Positions 1 through 8,890 of a DNA stretch of 64,000 nt are shown one piece after another. The notes under the pieces were generated by a model. That model was not told the DNA's origin and did not search any database. It saw only the letters and a list, made by a program, of their open reading frames with translations. The position numbers and the translations under genes were made by a program. The stretch comes from Alphaproteobacteria bacterium (lineage in GTDB: Bacteria > Pseudomonadota > Alphaproteobacteria > Caulobacterales > Aquidulcibacteraceae). The stretch is from NCBI GenBank assembly GCA_018969015.1, contig JAGWZE010000004.1:62001-126000 (forward strand), in the 5' to 3' direction. Each line of letters opens with the position of its first letter. The stretch's first letter is position 1.

Positions 1-10
1 AGGTGCGGTC

Positions 11-3000
11 ATGAGCCTTTTCGTCCATTTGCGCGCGCGCTCGGCCTACTCCCTGCTGGAGAGCACGCTGCACGTAAAGGACCTTGCGGCGCTGTGCCTG
101 AAGCACGGCATGCCCGCCATGGGCCTCACCGATTCCAACAACCTGTTCGGCGCGCTCGAATTCTCCGAGGTGTTCGCGGAGAAGGGCCTCCAGCCGATCG
201 TCGGCTGCGCGCTCGACGTCCGCGGCGGCGAGGGCGCCGGCGGGGCGTTGGCGTTCTTCGCGCGTGACCGCGTGGGCTACGAAAACCTCATGGCGTTGTC
301 CTCGGCGGCGTTCCTCGAGCCCGCCGCCAACGACACGCCGCACGTCGCGCTCGAGCGCGCGCTCGACGCCTCCGATGGGCTGATCGCGCTCACCGGCGGG
401 CGCGGCGGCCCCGTCGACGCGCTCCTCGAAGCGAACCAGTACGACGCCGCCGAGCAGCTGCTGCAGCGCCTGCGGCAGCGGTTCGGCGATCGCCTCTATG
501 TCGAGCTCCAGCGCCTCGGCGAACCGGACGAAGCCCGCATCGAGGAGGCGCTGGTCGATCTCGCCTACAAGCTCGGCCTGCCGCTCGTCGCCACCAACGA
601 CGTCCGCTTCGAGGAGCGCGCCGATCACCGCGCGCACGATGCGCTGACCTGCATCAAGGACAGCGCCTACCTGGGAGACAGTTCGCGCACGCGCCTCACC
701 AGCGAGCACTATTTCAAGACCGCCGACGAGATGCGCGCGCTGTTCGCCGATCTCCCGGAAGCGGTCGACAACGCCATCGACATCGCCCGCCGCTGCGCCT
801 TCCGCGTGCGTACGCACAAGCCGATCCTCCCGCATTTCGACAGCGCGGCCGGTCGCGACGAGGCGGCCGAATTGGCCGCGCAGGCGGAGGAGGGGCTGGC
901 CCAGCGCATCGCCGCGCTCGCGGATCGTCTCGCCGCGCCCGAAGAGGAATACTGGAAGCGCCTGCGCTACGAAGTCGGCGTCATCCAGCAGATGGGGTTC
1001 TCCGGCTACTTCCTCATTGTGTCGGACTTCATCAAATGGGCGAAGGACCATGACATTCCCGTCGGTCCGGGCCGGGGCTCCGGCGCGGGCTCGCTCGTCG
1101 CCTATGCGCTGAAGATCACCGATCTCGATCCGCTGCGCTTTGGCCTGCTGTTCGAGCGCTTCTTGAACCCCGAACGGGTCTCGATGCCGGACTTCGACAT
1201 CGACTTCTGCCAGGAGCGCCGCGGCGAGGTGATCGCCTACGTGCAGAACAAATACGGCCAGGACCGCGTGGCCCAGATCATCACCTTCGGCACGCTGCAG
1301 GCGCGCGCCGTGGTGCGCGACGTCGGGCGCGTCATGCAGATGTCGTTCGGCCAGGTCGACCGCATCGCCAAGATGATCCCGGCGAACCCGGCCAACCCCG
1401 TGACGCTGGCGCAGGCGATCGAGAGCGAAGAACGCCTCAAGCAGATGCGCGTGGCGGAGCAGGAGGTCGGCGATCTCATCGACGTCGCGCTGCAGCTCGA
1501 AGGCCTGCACCGCAACGCCTCGACACACGCGGCCGGCATCGTCATCGGCGATCGCCCGCTGACGGAGCTCGTGCCGCTCTACCGCGATCCGCGCTCCGAC
1601 ATTCCCGCCACCCAGTTCAACATGAAATGGGTCGAGCCGGCGGGCCTCGTGAAGTTCGACTTCCTCGGCCTCAAAACGCTCACCGTCATCGATCGCGCGC
1701 TGAAGTTCCTCAAGCAGCGCAATATCGAGGTCGATCTCGCCAAGATCCCACTCGACGATCCCGCCGCCTACCAGCTGCTCGCCTCCGGCGCCACCTACGG
1801 GGTGTTCCAGCTGGAAAGCCAGGGCATGCGCGACACCCTGCGCAAGGTGAAACCGAACGGCCTGGAAGACATCATCGCGCTCATCTCGCTCTACCGTCCG
1901 GGCCCGATGGGCAACATCGACACCTATGCCGACGTGAAGTTCGGTCGTCGCGATCCGGACTATCTGCACCCCACGCTCGAACCGATCCTGAAAGAGACCT
2001 ACGGCGTCATCATCTATCAGGAACAGGTGATGCAGATCGCCCAGGTGCTGTCGGGCTACAGCCTCGGCGAAGCCGATCTCCTGCGCCGCGCCATGGGCAA
2101 GAAGAAGCCCGAGGAAATGGCCAAGCAGAAGAGCCGCTTCCTCGAAGGCGCCGCCGCCCGCGGCGTCTCGGAAGAGCTCGCCGCGCGCATCTTCGATCTC
2201 GTCGCCGAATTCGCGGGCTACGGCTTCAACAAATCCCACGCCGCCGCCTACGCCATGATCGCGTACCAGACGGCCTGGCTGAAGGCGAACTACCCCGTCG
2301 AGTTCCTCGCCGCCTCGATGAGCCTCGATCTCGCCAACACCGACAAGCTCGCCGCCTTCGTGCAGGACGCGCGCCGCATGGACGTGAAGGTGCTGCCGCC
2401 GGACGTTGCGACGTCGGAAGCCGATTTCAGCGTGCAGGACGGCGCGGTGCGCTACGCGCTCGGCGCCGTGCGCAACGTGGGCCTTGCCGCGATGGAGGCC
2501 GTCGTCGCCGAGCGCAAGGCGCGCGGCGCCTTCAAAGACCTCGTCGATTTCGCCCAGCGCCTCGATCCCAAATCGATCAACCGCCGCCAGCTCGAAAACC
2601 TCGCCAAGGCCGGCGCCTTCGATGCGCTCGAGCCCGACCGCGCGCGCGCCTTCGCCGCAAGCGAGATGCTGGCCGCGCTCGCGACGCGCGCGGCCGAAGA
2701 GCGCGCCAGCGCGCAAACGAGCCTGTTCGGCGCCGAGGAGCCGTCCGCCCGTCCGGCGCTGCCGAAGGCCGTCGCCTGGTCCGCGCAGGATCGGCTCGAC
2801 GCCGAGCGCGAGAGCGTCGGTTTCTATCTCTCCGGCCACCCGCTCGAGACGTTCTTCGCCACCGCGCCGAGCGGCAAATACGTCACCTTCGCCGACATCA
2901 TGGAGACCGGCGAAACCGAGCAGCGCACCGTGCAGATGGCGGGCGTCGTCCGCCGCGTGCAGGAGCGCCCGGCCCAGAGCGGCGGCAAGTTCGCCTATGT

Positions 3001-3412
3001 GGCGCTCTCCGATCCCACCGCCGATTTCGAACTCATGGTGATGCCGGAAATCCTGCCGCAGGTGCGCGAGAAGCTGCAGCCCGGCAAGCAGCTCGTGTTC
3101 CGCGGCCGCGTGCGGTGGCGCGACGGGGATCTCAAGCTCGCCGGCGAAGGCTTCGAACCGATCGAGGCCGCCGAAGCCCGCGCCGCCCGCGATCTCAAGG
3201 TGGTGGTCAGCGAAGGCGCGCCGCTCGCCGCGCTCGCCGAACTTCTCGCCGCGCTCCCCAAAGGCGCCCCCGAAGAGGCCCGCCCGTTGCGCCTCGTCGT
3301 GCGCCTGCGCGACGGCCGCGAGGTCGAGATCCAAACAAAGGCTCTCTATCCCGCCGGCCCCGCCGCCCGCGCCGCGATCAAGTCCGCGCGCGGCGTGGAG
3401 ATGGTGGCCTAG
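11..3412 (+). CDS. dnaE: DNA polymerase III subunit alpha
   Basis: Catalytic subunit of the replicative polymerase, which elongates DNA at the fork in complex with the clamp and clamp loader. The N-terminal PHP domain starts right after the initiator Met. The palm carries the PDFDIDF motif at residues 393-399, whose Asp residues are the family's catalytic metal ligands, preceded by a GPGRGSGAG loop. A helix-hairpin-helix region and a C-terminal OB-fold region (about residues 950-1040) follow. At 1133 aa it is complete and of normal length for DnaE1. Only 10 bases precede the ATG, so its promoter is outside the window. Family identity is certain; it is not the error-prone DnaE2, which is usually shorter and linked to imuA/imuB. 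Confidence 0.98.
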   Translation: MSLFVHLRARSAYSLLESTLHVKDLAALCLKHGMPAMGLTDSNNLFGALEFSEVFAEKGLQPIVGCALDVRGGEGAGGALAFFARDRVGYENLMALSSAAFLEPAANDTPHVALERALDASDGLIALTGGRGGPVDALLEANQYDAAEQLLQRLRQRFGDRLYVELQRLGEPDEARIEEALVDLAYKLGLPLVATNDVRFEERADHRAHDALTCIKDSAYLGDSSRTRLTSEHYFKTADEMRALFADLPEAVDNAIDIARRCAFRVRTHKPILPHFDSAAGRDEAAELAAQAEEGLAQRIAALADRLAAPEEEYWKRLRYEVGVIQQMGFSGYFLIVSDFIKWAKDHDIPVGPGRGSGAGSLVAYALKITDLDPLRFGLLFERFLNPERVSMPDFDIDFCQERRGEVIAYVQNKYGQDRVAQIITFGTLQARAVVRDVGRVMQMSFGQVDRIAKMIPANPANPVTLAQAIESEERLKQMRVAEQEVGDLIDVALQLEGLHRNASTHAAGIVIGDRPLTELVPLYRDPRSDIPATQFNMKWVEPAGLVKFDFLGLKTLTVIDRALKFLKQRNIEVDLAKIPLDDPAAYQLLASGATYGVFQLESQGMRDTLRKVKPNGLEDIIALISLYRPGPMGNIDTYADVKFGRRDPDYLHPTLEPILKETYGVIIYQEQVMQIAQVLSGYSLGEADLLRRAMGKKKPEEMAKQKSRFLEGAAARGVSEELAARIFDLVAEFAGYGFNKSHAAAYAMIAYQTAWLKANYPVEFLAASMSLDLANTDKLAAFVQDARRMDVKVLPPDVATSEADFSVQDGAVRYALGAVRNVGLAAMEAVVAERKARGAFKDLVDFAQRLDPKSINRRQLENLAKAGAFDALEPDRARAFAASEMLAALATRAAEERASAQTSLFGAEEPSARPALPKAVAWSAQDRLDAERESVGFYLSGHPLETFFATAPSGKYVTFADIMETGETEQRTVQMAGVVRRVQERPAQSGGKFAYVALSDPTADFELMVMPEILPQVREKLQPGKQLVFRGRVRWRDGDLKLAGEGFEPIEAAEARAARDLKVVVSEGAPLAALAELLAALPKGAPEEARPLRLVVRLRDGREVEIQTKALYPAGPAARAAIKSARGVEMVA

Positions 3413-3488
3413 GCGGGCGCCGAAGGGCGAAGGGGAGGCGCCGGGCGGCGAACCGTGCTAGCAGCGCCGCCAACGACCTTCACGGTCC

Positions 3489-3565
3489 GGCCCCGTAGCT
3501 CAGCTGGATAGAGCATCCGCCTTCTAAGCGGACGGTCGCAGGTTCGAGCCCTGCCGGGGTCGCCA
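3489..3565 (+). tRNA. tRNA-Arg (anticodon UCU)
   Basis: A 77-nt cloverleaf can be folded by eye: a 7-bp acceptor stem with one G-U pair, D arm GCTC/GAGC, a 5-bp anticodon stem TCCGC/GCGGA enclosing the loop CTTCTAA, a T arm GCAGG/CCTGC with TTCGAGC loop, discriminator G and an encoded CCA end. The anticodon TCT (3523-3525) reads AGA, a rare codon in a genome this GC-rich. It lies 76 bases after dnaE on the same strand. Confidence 0.95.
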
Positions 3566-3578
3566 CGTCAACGGTGGT

Positions 3579-3710
3579 GGTTCACGCCTCATCCGGCGCT
3601 ATCGCGCCACCTTCGCCCACAAGGGGAGAAGGGCGCCGCAGTGGTCCTTCTCCCCTTGTGGGAGAAGGTGGATCGCGAACGAAGTTCGCGAGACGGATGA
3701 GGGGTGAACC
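3579..3710. repeat. Palindromic repeat family A, copy 1
   Basis: An imperfect inverted repeat of about 130 bp: outer arms GGTTCAC / GTGAACC, then CTCATCCGGCGC, then CCACAAGGGGAGAAGG mirrored by CCTTCTCCCCTTGTGGG, then GGATGAGGGGTGAACC. A close copy lies at 17721-17849, an interrupted copy at 51845-52130, and two half copies at 57721-57862. It sits between a tRNA gene and the end of a converging gene. It is non-coding and may act as a bidirectional transcript end, but there is no T tract. Confidence 0.85.
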
Positions 3711-3718
3711 CCGCCGCC

Positions 3719-4945
3719 TCAGCTCTCGAACGCCGAATAGACCAGCGTGCGCAGATCCCGCCGGATCGGGTGCGCGGTGGAGGGCATCAGCTGCGTCATG
3801 AAGATGACGATCAGGTCCTCTTCCGGGTCGATCCAGAAATAGGTGCTCGCCGCGCCGCCCCAGGACATGTCGCCGGCGCTGCCGGGGAGGAGCGTGGCGG
3901 GGCTGTCGATCGTGGTGGAGAAGCCGAGGCCGAAGCCCACGCCGGCATACATCGCCTCCGAGAACAGCGACACCGACATTGCCGGCAGATCGGCGCCGCC
4001 GGGCAAATGGTTCGCGCCCATGAGCTCGATCGTCTTGGGCGAGAGGAGACGCACGTCGCCGCGCCGCCCGCCGCCGAGCACCATCTCGCAGAACTTCAGA
4101 TAATCGCCCGCCGTCGAGACGAGGCCGCCGCCGCCCGAGACGAAGACCGGCGGTTCGAGGAAGCGGCTGGTCTGCCCGTCGTCCTGCAGGATCGGCGGCG
4201 CGCCCGGCGCTGCGGAGAAGTAGCACGAGGCGAAGCGGTCTTTCAGGCTGGGCTTCACGAAGAAATCCGTCTCGGTCATGCCGAGCGGGCCGAAGATCCG
4301 CGTGCGGAGGAAGTCCTCAAACGGCATGCCCGCGACGACGCCGACGATGTAGCCCACCACGTCCGTCGCCACCGAATAGTTCCAGGCCGAACCCGGATCG
4401 AACTCCAGCGGCAGCTTGGCGAGCTGGTGGATCATGTCCTCCAGCGTGCCCTTCTTCTCGATCTCGCCGACGCCGCCGGCCCGATAGGCCGCATCGACGT
4501 TCGTGCGGTATTGGAAGCCGTAGGTGAGGCCCGAGGTGTGGCGCAAAAGATCGACGATCTGCATCGGCCGCGCGGGCGGGCGCGTGCGGAACATGCCGGC
4601 GATGCCGCCCTCGTAGACGCCGAGGTCCTTCCAGGCGGGAATGTAGCGATTGACCGGGTGATCCAGCGCGATCTTGCCCTCCTCGACGAGCATCATCAGC
4701 GCGACGCTCGTGACCGGCTTCGTCATCGAATAGATGCGCAGCACGGTGTCCTGCGCCATCGGCGTCTTGCGCGCGACGTCGGCGAGGCCGTGCGCGGTGA
4801 AATGCGCAACGCCGCCGCGCCGCGCGACCAGCGTGGAGAAGCCCGGCAGCTTGCCGGTGTCGAGATAGCGCTCGCGCAGCACCGTATCGAGGCGGGCGAG
4901 GCGTTCTGCATTGAGGCCGACTTCGGCGGGACGGACGCTCTTCAT
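3719..4945 (-). CDS. Serine hydrolase, class C beta-lactamase/esterase family
   Basis: Member of the penicillin-binding-protein-like hydrolases (EstB/class C beta-lactamase fold). The nucleophile motif SMTK lies at residues 73-76 and the second catalytic motif Y-S-V at 190-192; an HTSGL segment at 136-140 is typical of the family. The chosen ATG has a GGAG 8 bases upstream and lies 4 bases after the upstream gene's stop; an ATG 18 bases earlier has no site and would overlap. No signal peptide is evident, so a cytoplasmic esterase is more likely than a periplasmic antibiotic-hydrolysing enzyme. The substrate cannot be inferred. It is probably co-transcribed with the nitronate monooxygenase gene. 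Confidence 0.88.
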   Translation of the reverse strand: MKSVRPAEVGLNAERLARLDTVLRERYLDTGKLPGFSTLVARRGGVAHFTAHGLADVARKTPMAQDTVLRIYSMTKPVTSVALMMLVEEGKIALDHPVNRYIPAWKDLGVYEGGIAGMFRTRPPARPMQIVDLLRHTSGLTYGFQYRTNVDAAYRAGGVGEIEKKGTLEDMIHQLAKLPLEFDPGSAWNYSVATDVVGYIVGVVAGMPFEDFLRTRIFGPLGMTETDFFVKPSLKDRFASCYFSAAPGAPPILQDDGQTSRFLEPPVFVSGGGGLVSTAGDYLKFCEMVLGGGRRGDVRLLSPKTIELMGANHLPGGADLPAMSVSLFSEAMYAGVGFGLGFSTTIDSPATLLPGSAGDMSWGGAASTYFWIDPEEDLIVIFMTQLMPSTAHPIRRDLRTLVYSAFES

Positions 4946-4949
4946 CGGC

Positions 4950-5906
4950 TCAGCTCCGGGCATAGCGGCGGGCGAGGCCGGACGTGACCTCGTAGAACTC
5001 GTCGACGGTCTCTTTCAAAATCTGCGCGACCGGCTTCACGCTGTCGATGCGCCCCGCGACCTGGCCGGAGAGCGCGATCGCGGCCTCCATGTCGCCGCCG
5101 AAATAGAGATCGAGCGCGCGCGCCATGTGCGCGAACACCGGCGGGCCTGCATAATCCGGGCCCAGCTCGCGCTCGAGGCCTTCGGTCTTCTTCGTGCGCA
5201 GCGCGCGCAGGGCCGGCCGGCCGAAGCGGTTGAGGAACAGCGTGTCGGTTTCTTCGGCCGCCACGATGGCGTTCTTCCAGTTCTCGTGCACCGGCGATTC
5301 CGCCGCAGAGACCATGCGCGTGCCCATCTGCACGCCCTCGGCGCCGAGCGCGAACGCCGCCGCCATCGAGCGCCCGCAGGTGATGCCGCCGGCCGCGATG
5401 ATCGGCACGTTGGTCTTCTCCGCCACGAGCGGCAGCAGCACCATCGTCATCACCGAGTCCGGGTTCTTGAACCCGCCGCCTTCGCCGCCCTCAACGACGA
5501 GGCCGTCAACGCCCGCCTCGATCGCCTTCAGCGCGGCCTTCAGCGTCGGCACGACGTGGAACACCGTCAGGCCCGCCTCCTTCAGCGGCCCGCAATAGCG
5601 CGTCGGATCGCCGGCGGACGTGGTGACGAAGCGCACGCCCTGATCGATCACGAACTTCACGATGTCCGGATCGCGCACGAAGGCCTGCGCGATGTTCACG
5701 CCGAACGGCTTCGTCGTCAGTTCGCGCATCTTCTTGATCTCGCCGCGGATGGCGTCGAGTTCGCCGGACGACGTCTCGATGATGCCCATGCCGCCGGCGT
5801 TCGAGACGGCTGAAGCGAGCTGCGCCCGCGCGATCCAGCCCATCGGCGCCTGCACGATCGGCAGCTCCACCCCGAGCATGCGGGTGATGCGGTTGTCGAA
5901 GCTCAT
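4950..5906 (-). CDS. Nitronate monooxygenase-family flavoprotein
   Basis: FMN-dependent TIM-barrel enzyme of the 2-nitropropane dioxygenase family, which oxidises alkyl nitronates; many members act as general NAD(P)H:flavin oxidoreductases. The N-terminal strand with QAPMGW, the VSNAGGMG loop, the glycine-rich VEGGEGGG phosphate-binding segment and AAGGI are all present. At 318 aa the length is normal. A strong GGGAGGAAA site precedes the ATG. A second paralogue lies at 34730-35695. Its downstream partner, 4 bases away, is the serine hydrolase. The true substrate is unknown. Confidence 0.85.
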   Translation of the reverse strand: MSFDNRITRMLGVELPIVQAPMGWIARAQLASAVSNAGGMGIIETSSGELDAIRGEIKKMRELTTKPFGVNIAQAFVRDPDIVKFVIDQGVRFVTTSAGDPTRYCGPLKEAGLTVFHVVPTLKAALKAIEAGVDGLVVEGGEGGGFKNPDSVMTMVLLPLVAEKTNVPIIAAGGITCGRSMAAAFALGAEGVQMGTRMVSAAESPVHENWKNAIVAAEETDTLFLNRFGRPALRALRTKKTEGLERELGPDYAGPPVFAHMARALDLYFGGDMEAAIALSGQVAGRIDSVKPVAQILKETVDEFYEVTSGLARRYARS

Positions 5907-5940
5907 GAGATCGTTTCCTCCCAGTGTTTTCTATTTTTGC

Positions 5941-6031
5941 GTCATCCTCGTCGCCGCAGGCGACGCGGATCCAGAAGCGGCGCATAGGACGGACTGGATC
6001 CCTGGCCTAGCGTTGCTCGGCCGAGGATGAC
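5941..6031. repeat. Palindromic repeat family B, copy 1
   Basis: Begins GTCATCCTCG and ends CGAGGATGAC, with an inner GGATCCAG ... CTGGATCC pair. The same architecture recurs at 25271, 32627, 46703, 51960, 54957 and 55679. It fills the space between two minus-strand genes. Confidence 0.85.
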
Positions 6032-6057
6032 GGCGGCGTGGGAGCTTACGTCTCCCC

Positions 6058-7230
6058 TCATTCCGCGCGTTGTCCCGTCAATCGCGCAAAGCCCTCTTCG
6101 AGATCGGCGATCAGATCGTCGGCGTCCTCGAGCCCGATCGACAGGCGCACCAGCGGCCCGGCGAAGCGCGGGCGCGCGACCGTGCGCTTCAGCTGCGGAT
6201 CGCACGGCACGATGAGGCTCTCATAGCCGCCCCAGGAGAAGCCCATCGACAGCAGGCGATAGCCTTCGAGCATCGCGGTGACGCGCGCCTCCGGCGCCGG
6301 ATGCAGCACGAAACTGAACACGCCCGCCGCGCCGGTGAAATCGCGCGCCCAGAGGTCGTGATCCGGCGCGCCCGGCAGCGCGGGGTGCAGCACCTGCGCC
6401 ACCTCGGGCCGCGCCCGCAGCCACGTCGCGATCTTCAGCGCCGAAGCCGCCTGCGCGGCCAGCCGCACCGGCATCGAGCGCAGCCCGCGCAGGCAGAGAT
6501 AGACGTCGTCCGGCCCGCCGGCGCCGAGGCCCAGTTCCTTGTTCACGCGGCGCAGACGCGCGTGCGTCGCGGCGTCCCGCGCGAGCGCCGCGCCAAGCAG
6601 AACGTCGGCGTGGCCCGCCTGGTACTTCGTCAGCGCCTGCACCGAAACGTCGACGCCGTGGGCGAACGGCTTGAAGTACAACCCGGCCGACCAGGTGTTG
6701 TCGATGCCCGTGGCGATCCCGGCGGCGCGCGCGGCGGCGGTGATGGCCGGCACGTCCTGCACCTCGAACGTCAGGGAGCCGGGGCTTTCCATCCACACGA
6801 AGCGGGTGTTCGGCCGGAACAATGAGGCGATGTCCGCGCCGATGCGCGGATCATAGATCTGCGTCTCGACGCCGAACCGCGCGAGCAGGCCGTCGCACAG
6901 GCGCCGCGTCGGTCCGTAAACGCAATCCGGCACGAGCGCGTGCGAGCCCGCCTCGCAGAACGCGAGGAAGGGCAGGGCGCAGGCGCCAAGGCCCGACGGC
7001 GCGAACGTGACGCCCGCGCCGCCCTCGATCGCAACGAGGGCTTCGGCGAGCGCCTCGTGCACGGCCATGCCGTCGAGGCCATAGGTTTTGACGTTGTCGT
7101 CGTCATAGAGCTGGTCGACGCGCTCGAGGATCAGCGTCGAGACACGATGGACCGGCGGATTGACGCCGCCTTCGTTGCGCGCCCGATTGCGCCCGGCCCG
7201 CACGAGATCGGTCGCGATGCGATAGCGCAT
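6058..7230 (-). CDS. metC: Cystathionine beta-lyase
   Basis: PLP enzyme of the Cys/Met metabolism family; it cleaves cystathionine to homocysteine, pyruvate and ammonia in methionine synthesis. The Schiff-base lysine is K202 in TKYQAGHADVLLGA, and D177 of DNTW contacts the pyridine nitrogen. The start chosen (MRYRIATDLV) lies 8 bases after the upstream sulfurtransferase stop; longer forms would overlap that gene. The 390-aa length fits. Pairing with a mercaptopyruvate sulfurtransferase suggests a sulfur amino-acid operon. Cystathionine gamma-lyase or synthase activity cannot be excluded from sequence alone. Confidence 0.88.
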   Translation of the reverse strand: MRYRIATDLVRAGRNRARNEGGVNPPVHRVSTLILERVDQLYDDDNVKTYGLDGMAVHEALAEALVAIEGGAGVTFAPSGLGACALPFLAFCEAGSHALVPDCVYGPTRRLCDGLLARFGVETQIYDPRIGADIASLFRPNTRFVWMESPGSLTFEVQDVPAITAAARAAGIATGIDNTWSAGLYFKPFAHGVDVSVQALTKYQAGHADVLLGAALARDAATHARLRRVNKELGLGAGGPDDVYLCLRGLRSMPVRLAAQAASALKIATWLRARPEVAQVLHPALPGAPDHDLWARDFTGAAGVFSFVLHPAPEARVTAMLEGYRLLSMGFSWGGYESLIVPCDPQLKRTVARPRFAGPLVRLSIGLEDADDLIADLEEGFARLTGQRAE

Positions 7231-7238
7231 GGCCGGGC

Positions 7239-8096
7239 TCAGGCCCCCGTGACGACGGGGGTGTCGGCCTGCGCGCCCCACTCGGTCCACGATCCGTCAT
7301 AGAGGCTCGCGTCCCAGCGGCCGATGCGGGCGAGCGCGAGCGCCAGCACCGCCGCCGTGATGCCGGAGCCGCAGGTGGTGATGATGGGCTTGCGGGGCTC
7401 GACGCCGGCGGCCGCGAACACGGCTTCGAGCTCGGCGGCGGATTTCAACTTGCCGTCGGCGCCGACCACGGCGGCCACCGGCACGTTGACGGCGCCGGGC
7501 ATGTGGCCGCTGCGCAGGCCCGCGCGGGGTTCGGGGTCCGTCCCGGCGAACCGGCCGGGCGGTCGGGCGTCGAGGATCGAAGCCCCGCCGGCCTCGACGA
7601 GGCGGCGCATGTCGGCCAGCGTGCGCACGCGCGACGTCTGCTGGCGCGGCGTGAAGTGGCGCTCCTGGCGCGGGGCGGGCGGACCGTCGTCGACGGCGTG
7701 TCCGGCGGCGATCCAGGCCGGCAGCCCGCCGTCCAACACGAACACGTCCTCGTGTCCCATGAGACGAAAGGTCCACCAGACGCGGGCCGCGGAGAACACG
7801 CCGGCGCTGTCATAGACCACCACCGTCGCCCCATCGCCGACGCCCATCTTGCGCATCCGCGAGGCGAACTTCTCCGGCGGCGGCGCCATGTGCGGCAGCG
7901 GCACGCTCGTGTCGGCGATTTCGTCGATGTCGAAGAACTGCGCGCCGGGAATGCGGCGTTGAAAAAACTCGGATTTCGGATCCCGTTCGACGCCGGGCAG
8001 AACCCAGCTTCCATCGAGGATGCGCAAATCGGGGGCGTCGAGACGCGCGGCGAGCGCGTCGACGGAGATCATCGGATCAGGATGGCGGCCGGTCAT
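7239..8096 (-). CDS. sseA: 3-mercaptopyruvate sulfurtransferase (two-domain rhodanese)
   Basis: Two tandem rhodanese domains (about residues 8-135 and 155-280). The active-site loop CGSGITA starts at C242; CG(S/T)G(V/I)T is diagnostic of mercaptopyruvate sulfurtransferase rather than thiosulfate rhodanese (CRKGVT). It transfers the sulfane sulfur of 3-mercaptopyruvate to thiol acceptors or cyanide. At 285 aa it is full length. First gene of a probable operon with metC, and divergent from the ChrR-like operon across a 168-bp spacer. Confidence 0.92.
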   Translation of the reverse strand: MTGRHPDPMISVDALAARLDAPDLRILDGSWVLPGVERDPKSEFFQRRIPGAQFFDIDEIADTSVPLPHMAPPPEKFASRMRKMGVGDGATVVVYDSAGVFSAARVWWTFRLMGHEDVFVLDGGLPAWIAAGHAVDDGPPAPRQERHFTPRQQTSRVRTLADMRRLVEAGGASILDARPPGRFAGTDPEPRAGLRSGHMPGAVNVPVAAVVGADGKLKSAAELEAVFAAAGVEPRKPIITTCGSGITAAVLALALARIGRWDASLYDGSWTEWGAQADTPVVTGA

Positions 8097-8197
8097 GCGG
8101 GGGAACGCTAGGGCCTCCCCGGCATGGCTTCAAGCCGCCACAGGGGCCGTCGGGCGCAATCCCGCGGGCGCCTGGCGGTCGCTGGCCGCCGCCCGGG

Positions 8198-8226
8198 TGA
8201 TCCACGGTCAACGCCGCGGCGTAAGA
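8198..8226 (+). promoter_or_regulatory. Probable ECF sigma-E (RpoE/ChrR-type) promoter
   Basis: TGATCC at 8198-8203 and TAAGA at 8222-8226, with an 18-bp spacer. This fits the -35/-10 reported for Rhodobacter RpoE (ECF11-type) targets as I know it. The initiation point would be near 8233, about 30 bases before the ChrR-like gene. An almost identical arrangement precedes the photolyase operon (51763-51791). Confidence 0.72.
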
Positions 8227-8264
8227 CCGACGAACGGTGACCACCGGCAACCACAAAAGAGCCC

Positions 8265-8876
8265 ATGCAGGACGTTTCGCACGACTACGCCGCCTTGATG
8301 CTGGACTACGCCGCCGGCGCGCTGCCGCCGGCGTTTCGGCTGCTCGTGGACGTGCATCTGGACCTGCGCCCCGAGGCCCGGCCGTTCGCCGCCGAGGCCG
8401 ACTGCGTGGGCGGCGCCCTTCTGGAGACGATCACGCCCGCGCCGATGGCCGCGACGCTGCTGCCGCCGCGGCTGGCGGACGACGGGCCCGCGGAGCCGGC
8501 GCCGGCCCTGTCCGGCTTGCGCTCGCGCATTGCACTCGCCGCCAGCGGGGATGACGGCTTGGCCTGGCGCCCCCGCGCGTTCGGCTTCTTCGATCACCGG
8601 CTGCCGCTCGAAGGCGCCTATCTCGTCAAGATCCCCGCCCGGCGCGGCATCCCGCGCCACACCCACGGCGGCGAGGAGCTGACGCTCGTGCTCCACGGCG
8701 CCTTCCGCGACGATCGCGGCGTCTATCGCCCCGGGGACCTCGTGTTCGCCGACGGCAACGTCGAACACGCGCCGCGCGTCGTCGGCGACGAGGCCTGCGT
8801 CTGCCTCATCGCCGAAACCGGCGCCACGAAGCTCCGCACGTGGTGGAGCCGTCCGTTCGCCGCCCTGGTCCACTGA
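8265..8876 (+). CDS. ChrR-like cupin / anti-sigma-E family protein lacking the zinc cysteines
   Basis: Two-part protein of 203 aa matching the ChrR layout. The N-terminal anti-sigma-like helical domain (about 1-90) has H6 and H31, and the C-terminal cupin has the cluster H132, H134, E138, H168, with the same spacing as the ChrR metal site. In ChrR the N-terminal zinc is held by H6, H31, C35 and C38; here positions 35 and 38 are Arg and Ala, so that site looks incomplete (the only nearby Cys is C47). No sigma factor gene is adjacent, unlike the usual rpoE-chrR pair. It heads an operon with the DUF6134-like and SDR genes and has its own sigma-E-type promoter. It may be a diverged anti-sigma, a decoy or a metal-cupin enzyme; which one is not decidable here. 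Confidence 0.8.
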   Translation: MQDVSHDYAALMLDYAAGALPPAFRLLVDVHLDLRPEARPFAAEADCVGGALLETITPAPMAATLLPPRLADDGPAEPAPALSGLRSRIALAASGDDGLAWRPRAFGFFDHRLPLEGAYLVKIPARRGIPRHTHGGEELTLVLHGAFRDDRGVYRPGDLVFADGNVEHAPRVVGDEACVCLIAETGATKLRTWWSRPFAALVH

Positions 8877-8890
8877 TCGGAGACTGATCG

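Noticed and set aside
1627-3498. A 623-codon frame inside dnaE
   Set aside because: Arg-rich frame-shifted reading of dnaE with no motif; dnaE itself is intact throughout.
8097-8197. SAM riboswitch upstream of the sseA-metC operon
   Set aside because: No SAM-I or SAM-II consensus core could be seen in the leader on the minus strand.
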